In this document: in pieces, positions 1 through 7,388 of the stretch | Layout of the letters: each line of letters opens with the position of its first letter | How positions within the stretch are numbered: position 1 is the stretch's first letter | Origin: Zhouia spongiae | GTDB taxonomy: Bacteria > Bacteroidota > Bacteroidia > Flavobacteriales > Flavobacteriaceae | Reading direction: 5' to 3' | Assembly (NCBI RefSeq): GCF_022760175.1 | Contig: NZ_CP094326.1 | Location: 372,001 to 436,000 of the forward strand | DNA: 64,000 bases | Translations under genes and position numbers: made by a program | The notes under the pieces: generated by a model | What the model was told of the DNA's origin: nothing | Databases searched by the model: none | The model's input: the letters and a program-made list of their open reading frames with translations, nothing else

Positions 1-450
1 ATTCTTATCAACTTTGAAGAAATAAGAAGACGCAGTATTAAATTATGGAGCGGACTTCCGAAAGAATATTACGACTGGAAACCTGATGATAGTGCCATGT
101 CTTCCGCTGAAATCATTCAGCACGTTTTGGGAGCAGATCATGGGTGGAATATGATCATTAGTGGACAAGATATGGCTGATTACCGGTCTCCCTGGGATGG
201 CAGAAAATTTACAAACATGGAAAACGAACTTGAATTTGCCAGGCCTTACAGAGAAGAATTCCTTAATACTGTAACCACTTTTTCTTCTTCTGCATTGAAA
301 AACCAGGAAATCACTCATCCGGGCAATGGAAAAAAAAGAAAGCTGGGCGATTATTTATTACGTATCGGCTACCACGAATCTGTTCATGCAGGACAGTTCT
401 TATCATACCTGAGAGCCATGGGTATTGTTCGTCCTGATATATGGGATTAG
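1..450 (+). CDS. DinB-family protein, 5' end outside window
   Basis: The frame is open from the first base, so the N-terminus is missing; 149 codons and the stop are visible. The sequence looks like the DinB/YfiT four-helix-bundle superfamily, usually metal-dependent enzymes or thiol transferases of unknown substrate. Three histidines fit the family's metal triad: His41 (in IIQHVL), His125 and His129 (in HESVHAGQ), numbered from the window edge. An internal ATG at 97 exists, but starting there would cut off upstream codons that read as ordinary helix, so I treat the gene as truncated by the window rather than short. The substrate cannot be inferred. It is followed by a tandem heptamer repeat and a gene-poor stretch, so it is probably the last gene of its transcript. 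Confidence 0.8.
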   Translation: MLINFEEIRRRSIKLWSGLPKEYYDWKPDDSAMSSAEIIQHVLGADHGWNMIISGQDMADYRSPWDGRKFTNMENELEFARPYREEFLNTVTTFSSSALKNQEITHPGNGKKRKLGDYLLRIGYHESVHAGQFLSYLRAMGIVRPDIWD

Positions 451-489
451 TACTATAACCCTGAATTATATTTTGCGACTATTACTTTA

Positions 490-525
<36 letters not shown>

Positions 526-855
526 TTGTTCATTTTTTAGACAGGATTAATAAGCATCCACAATCGAAAACAACACACTAACAATGACAAAAATCTAAAT
601 CTTCCTACAGTACTCTTAATCATTATGGCAATATCCACAAAAATCATTATTTTTCCCACAATTTTAGAGTAAATTTGCCTCATCAGATAAAGATTACAGA
701 TTATTATATGTTTGACAAAAAGTGTTGCACTTACACAGATTCTTATTAGATAAGAATCCAAACGCATTTGCCATGAACAGACCAAACGATTCTATTTTTA
801 AGGGCAAAAACCATGGATTCCTTCATCTGGATATCAATGACAATTAAATCAATTA
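526..855. other. Gene-poor stretch before the sensor kinase
   Basis: About 330 bases without a convincing gene. Two matches to the Bacteroidota -7 element TAnnTTTG occur on the + strand (TAAATTTG at 670-677, TATGTTTG at 707-714), but neither has a well-placed -33 TTG. A 24-codon ORF (773-847) ends 8 bases before the kinase ATG. It could be a leader peptide, but has no recognisable features. The kinase promoter most likely lies here. Confidence 0.4.
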
Positions 856-2793
856 ATGAACACTTCTTTGATCTTATTACACATAACTTTTTTAGAGAAA
901 AGATTGCAGCCAAAGGCTGTATTGAATTGCCTACGGGAAAATAAAAAAGAACTGTTTTTTACAAAAAAAATTACAACTACAGTCTTTTTACTGCTTGCCT
1001 TTAATGTATTATCACAAACAAAAATGCAACACTTTAAAGCCTTTGGAGTAAACCCTACAGTTCCTAATGATTCTCTTTTTGAAAAAATAGACACAGCAAA
1101 GAATTTTAAAGCCAGATATAAAGCTACATATGACCTTATTAAATTTCATGAACAAAAAGGGAATATCGACTCTATTATTTATTATGGTCACCGATTATAT
1201 AGCGAAACCGCTAATGAAAAATTCCTTCATAAGAAAAAGTATTTGTCTGATCTGTCTGGTACTATTGCGGAGGGTAAACTTGAAAAAGGGTTATTTGACG
1301 AAGCTTTAAAATGGTTTTTGAAGGGAATAGAACATTCCAAAAAGAACCCTGATGACGAGTTCTATATCAAGAACAGAATAGGATTAGGTGTCGTAAAATA
1401 TATCAGAGGACAAGAGGAGGGAAAGGCAATCATTGAAGCATGTATTGAAGATGCTCCGAATGAGAAGTTGAAACACGATGCGCTCTCAGAACTCGGGTTT
1501 ATCTTTTTTATGGAAGGTGAACCGGAAAAAGCAAAGGAGCATTTCAATAAAGCTAAATTGTTCTACGTGTCCGAAGGCTATACGAAAGAAGCGTTAGCGA
1601 CCGATCTTTGGTTTGGGAGAATATTACAGAAAGAAGATAAAATTAATGAAGCCTTAGATCTTTGCTACCATGTTTTCAACGCATCGTTATCTAACAGTTT
1701 TTTTTCCTTGTATGCCAAGGCCGGTAATGTATTAGGAAATATTTACTTGCAGCAAAAAGATTATGAGAATGCAAAAACAATACTATCTACGGTATATATA
1801 AACTCTGTTCAATGGGGAAATCTGGATATAGAAAGGAGGGCTGTTCTAGGATTACAGAACGCCCATGCAAAAACGGGCGACTATAAAAACGCTCATGCAT
1901 TAATGACCCGATTGAACCGGATCAACAACCAAGTTCTTGAAATTCAAAACAAACAACAAGTAAACGAATTAGAAGTACAGTACAGAACATTGGAGCAAAA
2001 GCAGGAAATTGAACGGCAAAAAACAATGAAAATAAATATACTGATAGGTTTTCTCATTGTTTTAATCCCTGTGTTAGGCTTGTTATACATGTATTATCAG
2101 AAACTACAGACACAAAGCAAACTCACCAAAACCACAGAAGAAGTCAACCGGCAAAAGATAACAGCCTTGCTGAAAAGTCAAGAATTAAAATTAGTGAAAG
2201 CTTCACTGGAGGGGCAGCATAATGAAAGAAAACGTATTGCAAGAGAGCTTCATGACAGTATTGGGGGAAATTTGGCAACGATAAAACTACAACTATCAAA
2301 TGAAGCAAAACTTGAAAAAGAAAACCTCATCGAGCAAGTAGATGACACTTATAACCTGGTAAGGGAATTATCTCACAACCTCATGCCTGGAAAGTTTAAA
2401 GACTCTGCATTTACCACTATAATTTCCGAATACATTGATAACGTTAAGACTTTATCTAAAGAACAGATCGTCGTACAAATACATCCAAAAGAAGAAATTG
2501 ACAACATTGAAGATCATTTAAAAGTAGAATTGTATAAAATAGTTCAGGAATTACTGACCAATGCCTTAAAACATGCAAAGGCAACACAAATCGACATTCA
2601 GCTTTCCGTTTTTAACAATAGCATAAAATTACTTTTTGAAGATGACGGGGTGGGCTTTGATCAGGAAAAAGTAAAATACGGCCTTGGGCTTCAAAATTTA
2701 AAAGACAGATTAAAAACCATTAAAGGAAACATATTTATTAATGCATTTCCCGACAGAGGAACTGTAATTGATATCGATGTTCCTTTAAATTAA
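856..2793 (+). CDS. TPR-containing sensor histidine kinase (HisKA_3/NarX-type)
   Basis: A 645-residue membrane kinase. A signal-like hydrophobic stretch lies near residues 37-54, followed by a long helical region with TPR character (about 70-385), then a coiled coil and one transmembrane helix near 391-412. The dimerisation/phosphotransfer helix carries His466 in RIARELHDS, the HisKA_3 signature. The HATPase domain follows, with the N-box near residue 562 (VQELLTNALKHA), DDGVGFD near 596 and GLGLQNLKDR near 612. It should autophosphorylate and pass phosphate to the response regulator that starts directly after its stop. The hydrophobic stretch begins about 36 residues in, so the true start may be a later non-ATG codon; no in-frame ATG lies just before it. 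The signal sensed is unknown. Confidence 0.9.
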   Translation: MNTSLILLHITFLEKRLQPKAVLNCLRENKKELFFTKKITTTVFLLLAFNVLSQTKMQHFKAFGVNPTVPNDSLFEKIDTAKNFKARYKATYDLIKFHEQKGNIDSIIYYGHRLYSETANEKFLHKKKYLSDLSGTIAEGKLEKGLFDEALKWFLKGIEHSKKNPDDEFYIKNRIGLGVVKYIRGQEEGKAIIEACIEDAPNEKLKHDALSELGFIFFMEGEPEKAKEHFNKAKLFYVSEGYTKEALATDLWFGRILQKEDKINEALDLCYHVFNASLSNSFFSLYAKAGNVLGNIYLQQKDYENAKTILSTVYINSVQWGNLDIERRAVLGLQNAHAKTGDYKNAHALMTRLNRINNQVLEIQNKQQVNELEVQYRTLEQKQEIERQKTMKINILIGFLIVLIPVLGLLYMYYQKLQTQSKLTKTTEEVNRQKITALLKSQELKLVKASLEGQHNERKRIARELHDSIGGNLATIKLQLSNEAKLEKENLIEQVDDTYNLVRELSHNLMPGKFKDSAFTTIISEYIDNVKTLSKEQIVVQIHPKEEIDNIEDHLKVELYKIVQELLTNALKHAKATQIDIQLSVFNNSIKLLFEDDGVGFDQEKVKYGLGLQNLKDRLKTIKGNIFINAFPDRGTVIDIDVPLN

Positions 2794-3441
2794 ATGAATA
2801 TGGCATATAATATAATTCTGGCAGATGACCACAAAATGTTTTTAGATGGGTTATTAAGTATTTTTAATAACGAAGATGCTTATAATACGTTACTGACGGC
2901 AAATAGTGGTAAAAATGTCATAAAATACATAGACTCAAACCCCGACCAGTGCATAGACATCGTTATCAGTGATATTTCTATGCCGGATATTGATGGCATT
3001 ACACTAAACGATCACATAAAAAAGACACGTGCAGAAATTAAAACCTTAATTGTCAGCATGCATACCGATACGGGTATGATCGATACATTAATTAAAAGTG
3101 ATGTTGACGGGTACGTATCTAAAAATGCAACACAATCCGAGTTATTACAAGCCGTTAAAACAATTCTTAGTGGAGAAAAATACTTTTCTCAATCTGTAAA
3201 ACAAGCCTATATGGATAATGTTTTCAATAAAGGGAAAGATACTATGGTGATACTTACCAAAAGAGAAAAAGATGTGCTCAGGCTCATTGCTGAAGAACAT
3301 ACCACACAAGAAATAGCCGACAAACTCTTTTTAAGTAAGCATACCATAGAGAGCTACAGAAAGAACCTGATATCCAAACTTAATGTAAAAAACCTGGCAG
3401 GTCTAACCAAATATGCTATAAAACTAGGCCTAGTAGAATAG
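2794..3441 (+). CDS. NarL/LuxR-family response regulator
   Basis: A 215-residue two-domain regulator whose ATG abuts the TAA of the sensor kinase, so the two form a translationally coupled pair. The receiver has the acidic pair in LADDHK, phosphoacceptor Asp60 (ISDISMP) and Lys110 (YVSKNAT), so it looks phosphorylatable. The C-terminal LuxR-type helix-turn-helix spans about 150-212 (LTKREKDVLRLIAEE, then LFLSKHTIESYRKNLISKL). A second ATG two codons downstream is an equally possible start. Target genes are unknown; nothing downstream is obviously under its control. Confidence 0.93.
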   Translation: MNMAYNIILADDHKMFLDGLLSIFNNEDAYNTLLTANSGKNVIKYIDSNPDQCIDIVISDISMPDIDGITLNDHIKKTRAEIKTLIVSMHTDTGMIDTLIKSDVDGYVSKNATQSELLQAVKTILSGEKYFSQSVKQAYMDNVFNKGKDTMVILTKREKDVLRLIAEEHTTQEIADKLFLSKHTIESYRKNLISKLNVKNLAGLTKYAIKLGLVE

Positions 3442-3642
3442 TTTTTTATCCGACAATCGGGGCTTTATACTCCAGCCTGTATCTGAGGCAATCGCCTGTT
3501 CCTGTGAAATGTTCTTAAAAGAAATATCGCAGGGCTGGCTCCGCCCCCCCTGAAAACAGGGTATTCACTTTCGCTGGTTTCAGTCTGTTTTAAAGGTAAC
3601 TTCAAACGCATCTTTGTACCATCATTATAAAGAAACAAAATT

Positions 3643-3981
3643 ATGATCGTTTTTGGATGGCGGGAAGCCAAAATAAATATAGAGCCGGTAAGCAATCATA
3701 GTTGCAATTATTGCGACACCTCAGAATGCTTATTTATTCAGGTGAACAGATTGTATGCTCATATTTTCTGGATCCCGTTTATTCCATTACACAAAAAAGC
3801 ATACAGTATCTGTGGGCACTGCAAACAGCTAGTAAATAAAAATCAAATACCGCCTGATTTGCAGAAAAAAGCTAAAAAAGTTAAACAGGCAAGCAAGACA
3901 CCCTGGTGGATGTTTACAGGCTTGTTGGCCGTAATACTTTTTGTACTGTTCTTGTCCGCTTCCGCATTTTTTAACTCATAA
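3643..3981 (+). CDS. Small zinc-ribbon protein with C-terminal membrane helix
   Basis: 112 residues. Two cysteine pairs, CNYC and CGHC, flank about 33 residues and form a four-Cys zinc ribbon of the kind found in small flavobacterial zinc-ribbon family proteins. The C-terminus is one hydrophobic helix (MFTGLLAVILFVLFLSASAFF) preceded by a Lys-rich stretch, so the ribbon should face the cytoplasm. A small membrane protein follows 41 bases downstream and may be co-transcribed. I cannot assign a function. Confidence 0.75.
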   Translation: MIVFGWREAKINIEPVSNHSCNYCDTSECLFIQVNRLYAHIFWIPFIPLHKKAYSICGHCKQLVNKNQIPPDLQKKAKKVKQASKTPWWMFTGLLAVILFVLFLSASAFFNS

Positions 3982-4022
3982 ACAAGTAAAATAAATATAA
4001 ACCATTTAAATTTTAATTAAAC

Positions 4023-4442
4023 ATGATTTACGGAATTTCATTAGTATTCTTAAGTATAGTAGCGGTACCATCATTAATTTTAGCTAAAAAACCTAATGCC
4101 AAAGAGCTGCTTGAAAAAATAGAACCCTACCAGGGATGGATCGGCCTTGTATTCTGTATCTGGGGAATTTGGGGTATTATTTCAGCTATTTTAAACCTGG
4201 GGTGGTTAACTACAGCTCCGATATGGTGGATCACTTTTTTAGCCGGGAGTATCGTTGAAGCGGGCTTAGGTTTTATGCTAGGGTACGGAATGATAAACAA
4301 GCTGCTGTTATCAAAAAATGCCGGAGCAAAAGAAAAGGCAGAAAAAATAAGAGCCAGGATTGCACCTAAACAAGGAAAGTTAGGCTTACTGGGAATAGCT
4401 GTTGGGATATGGATGATCATTGCCTCATTTATGTTCATATAA
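4023..4442 (+). CDS. Small membrane protein with internal duplication
   Basis: 139 residues, very hydrophobic, with about four transmembrane segments. Residues about 24-54 ([19 protein letters not shown] and on) and about 100-136 ([20 protein letters not shown] and on) follow the same pattern: an AKE..EKI amphipathic helix, then P.QG..GL, then a Gly/Trp-rich membrane helix ending GIW.II. This indicates an internal repeat from an ancestral two-helix unit. I do not recognise the family. It follows the zinc-ribbon membrane protein on the same strand. Confidence 0.65.
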   Translation: MIYGISLVFLSIVAVPSLILAKKPNAKELLEKIEPYQGWIGLVFCIWGIWGIISAILNLGWLTTAPIWWITFLAGSIVEAGLGFMLGYGMINKLLLSKNAGAKEKAEKIRARIAPKQGKLGLLGIAVGIWMIIASFMFI

Positions 4443-4578
4443 CCGTTATCCTTAACTGCTTCGGGGTGAATCATGTTGGATTTTTAAGGGTATTCCGCAT
4501 GACTTGCCCCGTATAATTTTAGCTATCTGAAGAAAATAAAGAACGATTTAAAATATCTTTACGAGATAGTGTCAAGTA

Positions 4579-5889
4579 TTATCTCTGGTAATCACTTACC
4601 ACCAACTTCCTCTTTCCAGATGCCAACAATGGGATATCATTCACATATTCCAAATCTATTACGGCATCTTCCCCCAAATATTCTTTAAATTCATCGATAA
4701 GACCTTCTTCTCCATCAAAAAGTTCGTTTTTCCTGTTGATCTTAAAAAGGTACTCTTTTTTATCCTTTTGAATAAACTGGTACTGCTTCAATTCTGAATA
4801 CTTCCACATGTTTACTGTTACGATATGAGAAGTAACCGGCTCCCCTTTGGTATTGTAAATTATATCCACCTTTCTCCCCTCTATATTCTTTAATACCAGC
4901 GCTCCTTTTTTATTTTTTTCAAAAACTGCAATATCTCCATTCTCGTATCGTATCATTGGCATACAATAATTGTATAAATCTGTTATTACTACCCTTCCCG
5001 GGTCTCCCAGTTTTGCAGGTTTATCTTCATTTAGATCTAATAGTTCTATATAAAAACTGGCCCAATTAATATGAAAATCACTTGTTCCATCGGGTACTTG
5101 CTGGGCTAACATTCCATTTTCCATATTTGAATATCTCGAAATTGCTGGAACGCCAAAGTAATATTCCATCCTTTTCTTTGTCTTCATATCCAACGCTTCT
5201 GAATTGGCAATAATGGAAGTTACATTATAATCATGTAATGGTGGTGATTCTATTTTATCTAAGTAATTACACAGTAATTCGTATGTTGAAGCAAACCCAA
5301 CTAATCCTTTTTTATGTGGGTCTCTTTTCATTTTTCCCAATAAAGATCTGAAATCTTCGTCCGTATAGCTATAGATACTGTGCGGTACAATGTTCTCCAT
5401 CCATCTTTTCAGCGGGCTTTTCATGTTTATCTTATTCCATACTTTCATATAAAATAATTTGGAACCGATTTTGAATCCGGCAAGGCCGGCAAAATAGATT
5501 ACATCAGCGGTACTCCTATTTCTTTTATCTTTATTATGAAAGAGCTTGAATGGCGTTCCCGTAGATCCGCTGGTTACTACAGAAGTATTTTCTTCGTTAA
5601 GAAATTTATCTGATTTAAAATTATCAAACGAATTTCTTATCATATTCTTATTGATCAGCGGAAAATCCTCGATAGAATCAAACCCCTGATACTTCTTATA
5701 AAAAGGGGTAGTTGAAGTAGCAAAGACCAGTAGATCATTAAGTCTTTTTTTTCTCAATTTTTCAACTTTAGAAGTATGCATATTATTTAAAACATATGCT
5801 ATATCCTTATAGTGCTTGCATACCTTCCCTCCCTTTAGAAAGTCTAATAACCAGAAGCAACATCTCCTGATATAATTTAAAATACTCAT
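4579..5889 (-). CDS. Phenylacetate-CoA ligase/CapK-like adenylate-forming enzyme
   Basis: 436 residues. The glycine/serine-rich ATP-binding loop SGSTGTPFKLF near residue 107, the YSNMENG region and the acyl-AMP-type TDLYNYCMPMIRYENGD and GRKVDII segments place it in the PaaK/CapK branch of the ANL adenylating superfamily. Relatives activate carboxylic acids as acyl-adenylates, and CapK-type members usually sit in capsule or polysaccharide clusters. Here the gene stands alone: no glycosyltransferases nearby, convergent with the membrane protein to its left, and about 800 gene-free bases upstream. That isolation suggests later acquisition or relocation, but I see no mobile-element ends. The acid substrate is unknown. 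Confidence 0.82.
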   Translation of the reverse strand: MSILNYIRRCCFWLLDFLKGGKVCKHYKDIAYVLNNMHTSKVEKLRKKRLNDLLVFATSTTPFYKKYQGFDSIEDFPLINKNMIRNSFDNFKSDKFLNEENTSVVTSGSTGTPFKLFHNKDKRNRSTADVIYFAGLAGFKIGSKLFYMKVWNKINMKSPLKRWMENIVPHSIYSYTDEDFRSLLGKMKRDPHKKGLVGFASTYELLCNYLDKIESPPLHDYNVTSIIANSEALDMKTKKRMEYYFGVPAISRYSNMENGMLAQQVPDGTSDFHINWASFYIELLDLNEDKPAKLGDPGRVVITDLYNYCMPMIRYENGDIAVFEKNKKGALVLKNIEGRKVDIIYNTKGEPVTSHIVTVNMWKYSELKQYQFIQKDKKEYLFKINRKNELFDGEEGLIDEFKEYLGEDAVIDLEYVNDIPLLASGKRKLVVSDYQR

Positions 5890-6478
5890 ATATAATTAAT
5901 TGCTATTAATCCTTGTAAAATTTAAGAAAACTATTTTTCCTGTTTATCAGTAATCGACCAAAGAACCTGATTTATGGGCGTAAGCATTTAAAACCGGAAC
6001 AGTTTTATTAATCTGACACAATCTCAGCTTAGATTGTACACTAAAATGTGGGCTCCATATTGATATGAAAACAAGACTTAGCGCTGGCATACATAATTTT
6101 TTCATCTGCCTCTCTCCCCTGTCGGCTTACACGAACCTTTGAAACGTTCCATTGGCATGTATTCTGGAAAAAACATGAGGTAAGTAAACTGCCCCGGAGC
6201 AAGCTCACAAGAGGGCTGTGCGTAAAAAAGGTACAGCGGAACTTTTTAGCGATAGAGCCGGATCGCACATAGACAATACATTTGAACGCAAGCCCTGTGA
6301 AATTCCTTTAGGAGTATTTTATAAGGGCAAGCCGGAGTTCCCGATTTCTATACGGATAAATCTCGATTATCGTGTAAAAACTGAAAACCCGGCTAGTGGA
6401 ATTTATCGGATCTACCCTGGCAGTAAACGCGGAAGGATTTACTGTACAGCCCCCTCAAGGCTCCTTCTTGAAAACAGA
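5890..6478. other. Gene-free stretch, no recognisable content
   Basis: No frame here reads like a conserved protein; the two longest (6041-6268 on the minus strand and 6218-6541 on the plus strand) have implausible composition, and the latter runs through the hairpin at 6479. One segment (6351-6382) resembles the 3' end of ftsZ (7381-7414). The 24-bp perfect hairpin at the right end has no gene to terminate, which hints at an unannotated plus-strand transcript or a decayed gene. Confidence 0.4.
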
Positions 6479-6528
6479 AAAACCAAACTCATAAAATCAG
6501 GCCTGCCTGATTTTATGAGTTTGGTTTT
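6479..6528. terminator. Perfect 24-bp inverted repeat, orphan bidirectional terminator-like hairpin
   Basis: The left arm (6479-6502, beginning AAAACCAAACTCATAAAATC) is exactly complementary to the right arm (6505-6528), with two bases between. The arms end in A-tract and T-tract, as in a bidirectional intrinsic terminator, but no gene on either strand ends nearby: the PaaK-like gene starts at 5889 and reads away, and the tRNA has its own terminator at 6661-6685. Confidence 0.7.
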
Positions 6529-6660
6529 AATTTATTTGTGACCATGAAAGGATTACTTTCGTGTCCTGAATGAGCTCAATGTAGTATGCTGCGCCTATCA
6601 TCACAGTTGGTTTTTGTGCCTTTACAGAAGCTGATAGCTTTTGACACTTCCAAAACCACA

Positions 6661-6685
6661 AAACCACGCCTTTCGAGCGTGGTTT
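6661..6685 (-). terminator. Intrinsic terminator of tRNA-Arg
   Basis: The stem AAACCACGC/GCGTGGTTT (9 bp) with a 7-base loop lies 12 bases past the tRNA 3' end. On the minus strand it is followed by a T-rich run. Confidence 0.75.
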
Positions 6686-6696
6686 CTTGAATGTCG

Positions 6697-6770
6697 CGAC
6701 CGCGGAAGGATTCGAACCCTCAACCCTCAGAGCCGAAATCTGATATTCTATCCAGTTGAACTACGCGGCC
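6697..6770 (-). tRNA. tRNA-Arg (anticodon TCG)
   Basis: A 74-base cloverleaf on the minus strand. The acceptor stem GGCCGCG pairs with CGCGGTC (one G-U) and is followed by discriminator G; CCA is not encoded. The anticodon arm has stem TCAGA/TCTGA and loop TTTCGGC, giving anticodon TCG, which reads CGA and related Arg codons. The T-arm has the standard GGTTCGAATCC. A terminator hairpin follows directly. Confidence 0.95.
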
Positions 6771-6813
6771 TTAAATATATTCCTGCAAAAGCAGGCTCTC
6801 ATTCATTATTTTT

Positions 6814-7263
6814 TTAAGCTAGTTTTTGCTTTACAATCGTTGAAATAGCTTTACCATCTGCTTTTCCGGCCATTTCTTTGGACGCCATCCCCATAACCTT
6901 CCCCATATCCTTCATGCCTTCAGCTCCTGTTTTGGCGATAATATCGTCTACGATCTTGGCTATCTCATCAACAGATAATTGTTCCGGCAAAAATTTTTCG
7001 ATAACAGCAGCCTGAGCAAGCTCCGGAGCCGCCAGATCTCCTCTTCCCTGCTCTGTATATATGGTTGCACTGTCTTTTCTTTGCTTAACTAATTTCTGCA
7101 AAAGTTTTATTTCTTCTTCTTCAGGCAACTCATCTCCTGCCCCGGCTTCAGTCTTTGCCAACAACAAAGCTGATTTTATTGCTCTAAGGGCCTCTAAAGC
7201 TACCTGATCCTTTGCTTTCATGGCAGCTTTCATTTCAGTCATTATGTTACTTTGCAGACTCAT
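6814..7263 (-). CDS. yqeY: GatB/YqeY domain-containing protein
   Basis: 149 residues from the chosen ATG. It is an all-helical YqeY-family protein, the stand-alone form of the GatB tail domain that binds tRNA in amidotransferases. The family pattern is clear: LKAAM..KD..AL.ALR.IKSALL, then LVKQRKDSA, then EKFLPEQLS and DMGKVMGMA. The open frame reaches 7317, but those extra 18 codons run into the terminator of ftsZ (7296-7330), so the start at 7263 is preferred. Its position directly downstream of ftsZ is common in Flavobacteriaceae, but the terminator between them argues for separate transcription. The physiological role is poorly defined, and a tRNA-linked function is only inferred. Confidence 0.92.
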   Translation of the reverse strand: MSLQSNIMTEMKAAMKAKDQVALEALRAIKSALLLAKTEAGAGDELPEEEEIKLLQKLVKQRKDSATIYTEQGRGDLAAPELAQAAVIEKFLPEQLSVDEIAKIVDDIIAKTGAEGMKDMGKVMGMASKEMAGKADGKAISTIVKQKLA

Positions 7264-7295
7264 ATCGGTGCTGATTTTAAAAAGGTATGCGAATA

Positions 7296-7330
7296 TAAAA
7301 AAATAACCCGAAACCATAAACGGTTCCGGG
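7296..7330 (-). terminator. Intrinsic terminator of the dcw operon (after ftsZ)
   Basis: The minus-strand stem CCCGGAACC/GGTTTCGGG (9 bp, one G-U) with a 6-base loop is followed by TTATTTTTTTA. It lies about 58 bases past the ftsZ stop and ends the roughly 15.5-kb operon. Confidence 0.8.
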
Positions 7331-7388
7331 AAATTTAAATAACCTGTAGGCTAAGTTGAATGCTATTAATCAATCTTGTCTACGTGGA

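Noticed and set aside
773-847. 24-codon ORF ending just before the sensor kinase
   Set aside because: No regulatory codon run and no hairpin, so there is nothing to support a leader peptide role beyond position.
6041-6268. 75-codon minus-strand frame
   Set aside because: Cys/Ser/Arg-rich with no domain pattern and no promoter or partner; most likely chance.
6218-6541. 107-codon plus-strand frame before the tRNA
   Set aside because: It runs through the perfect hairpin at 6479-6528, has no recognisable motif, and its composition does not resemble a conserved protein.
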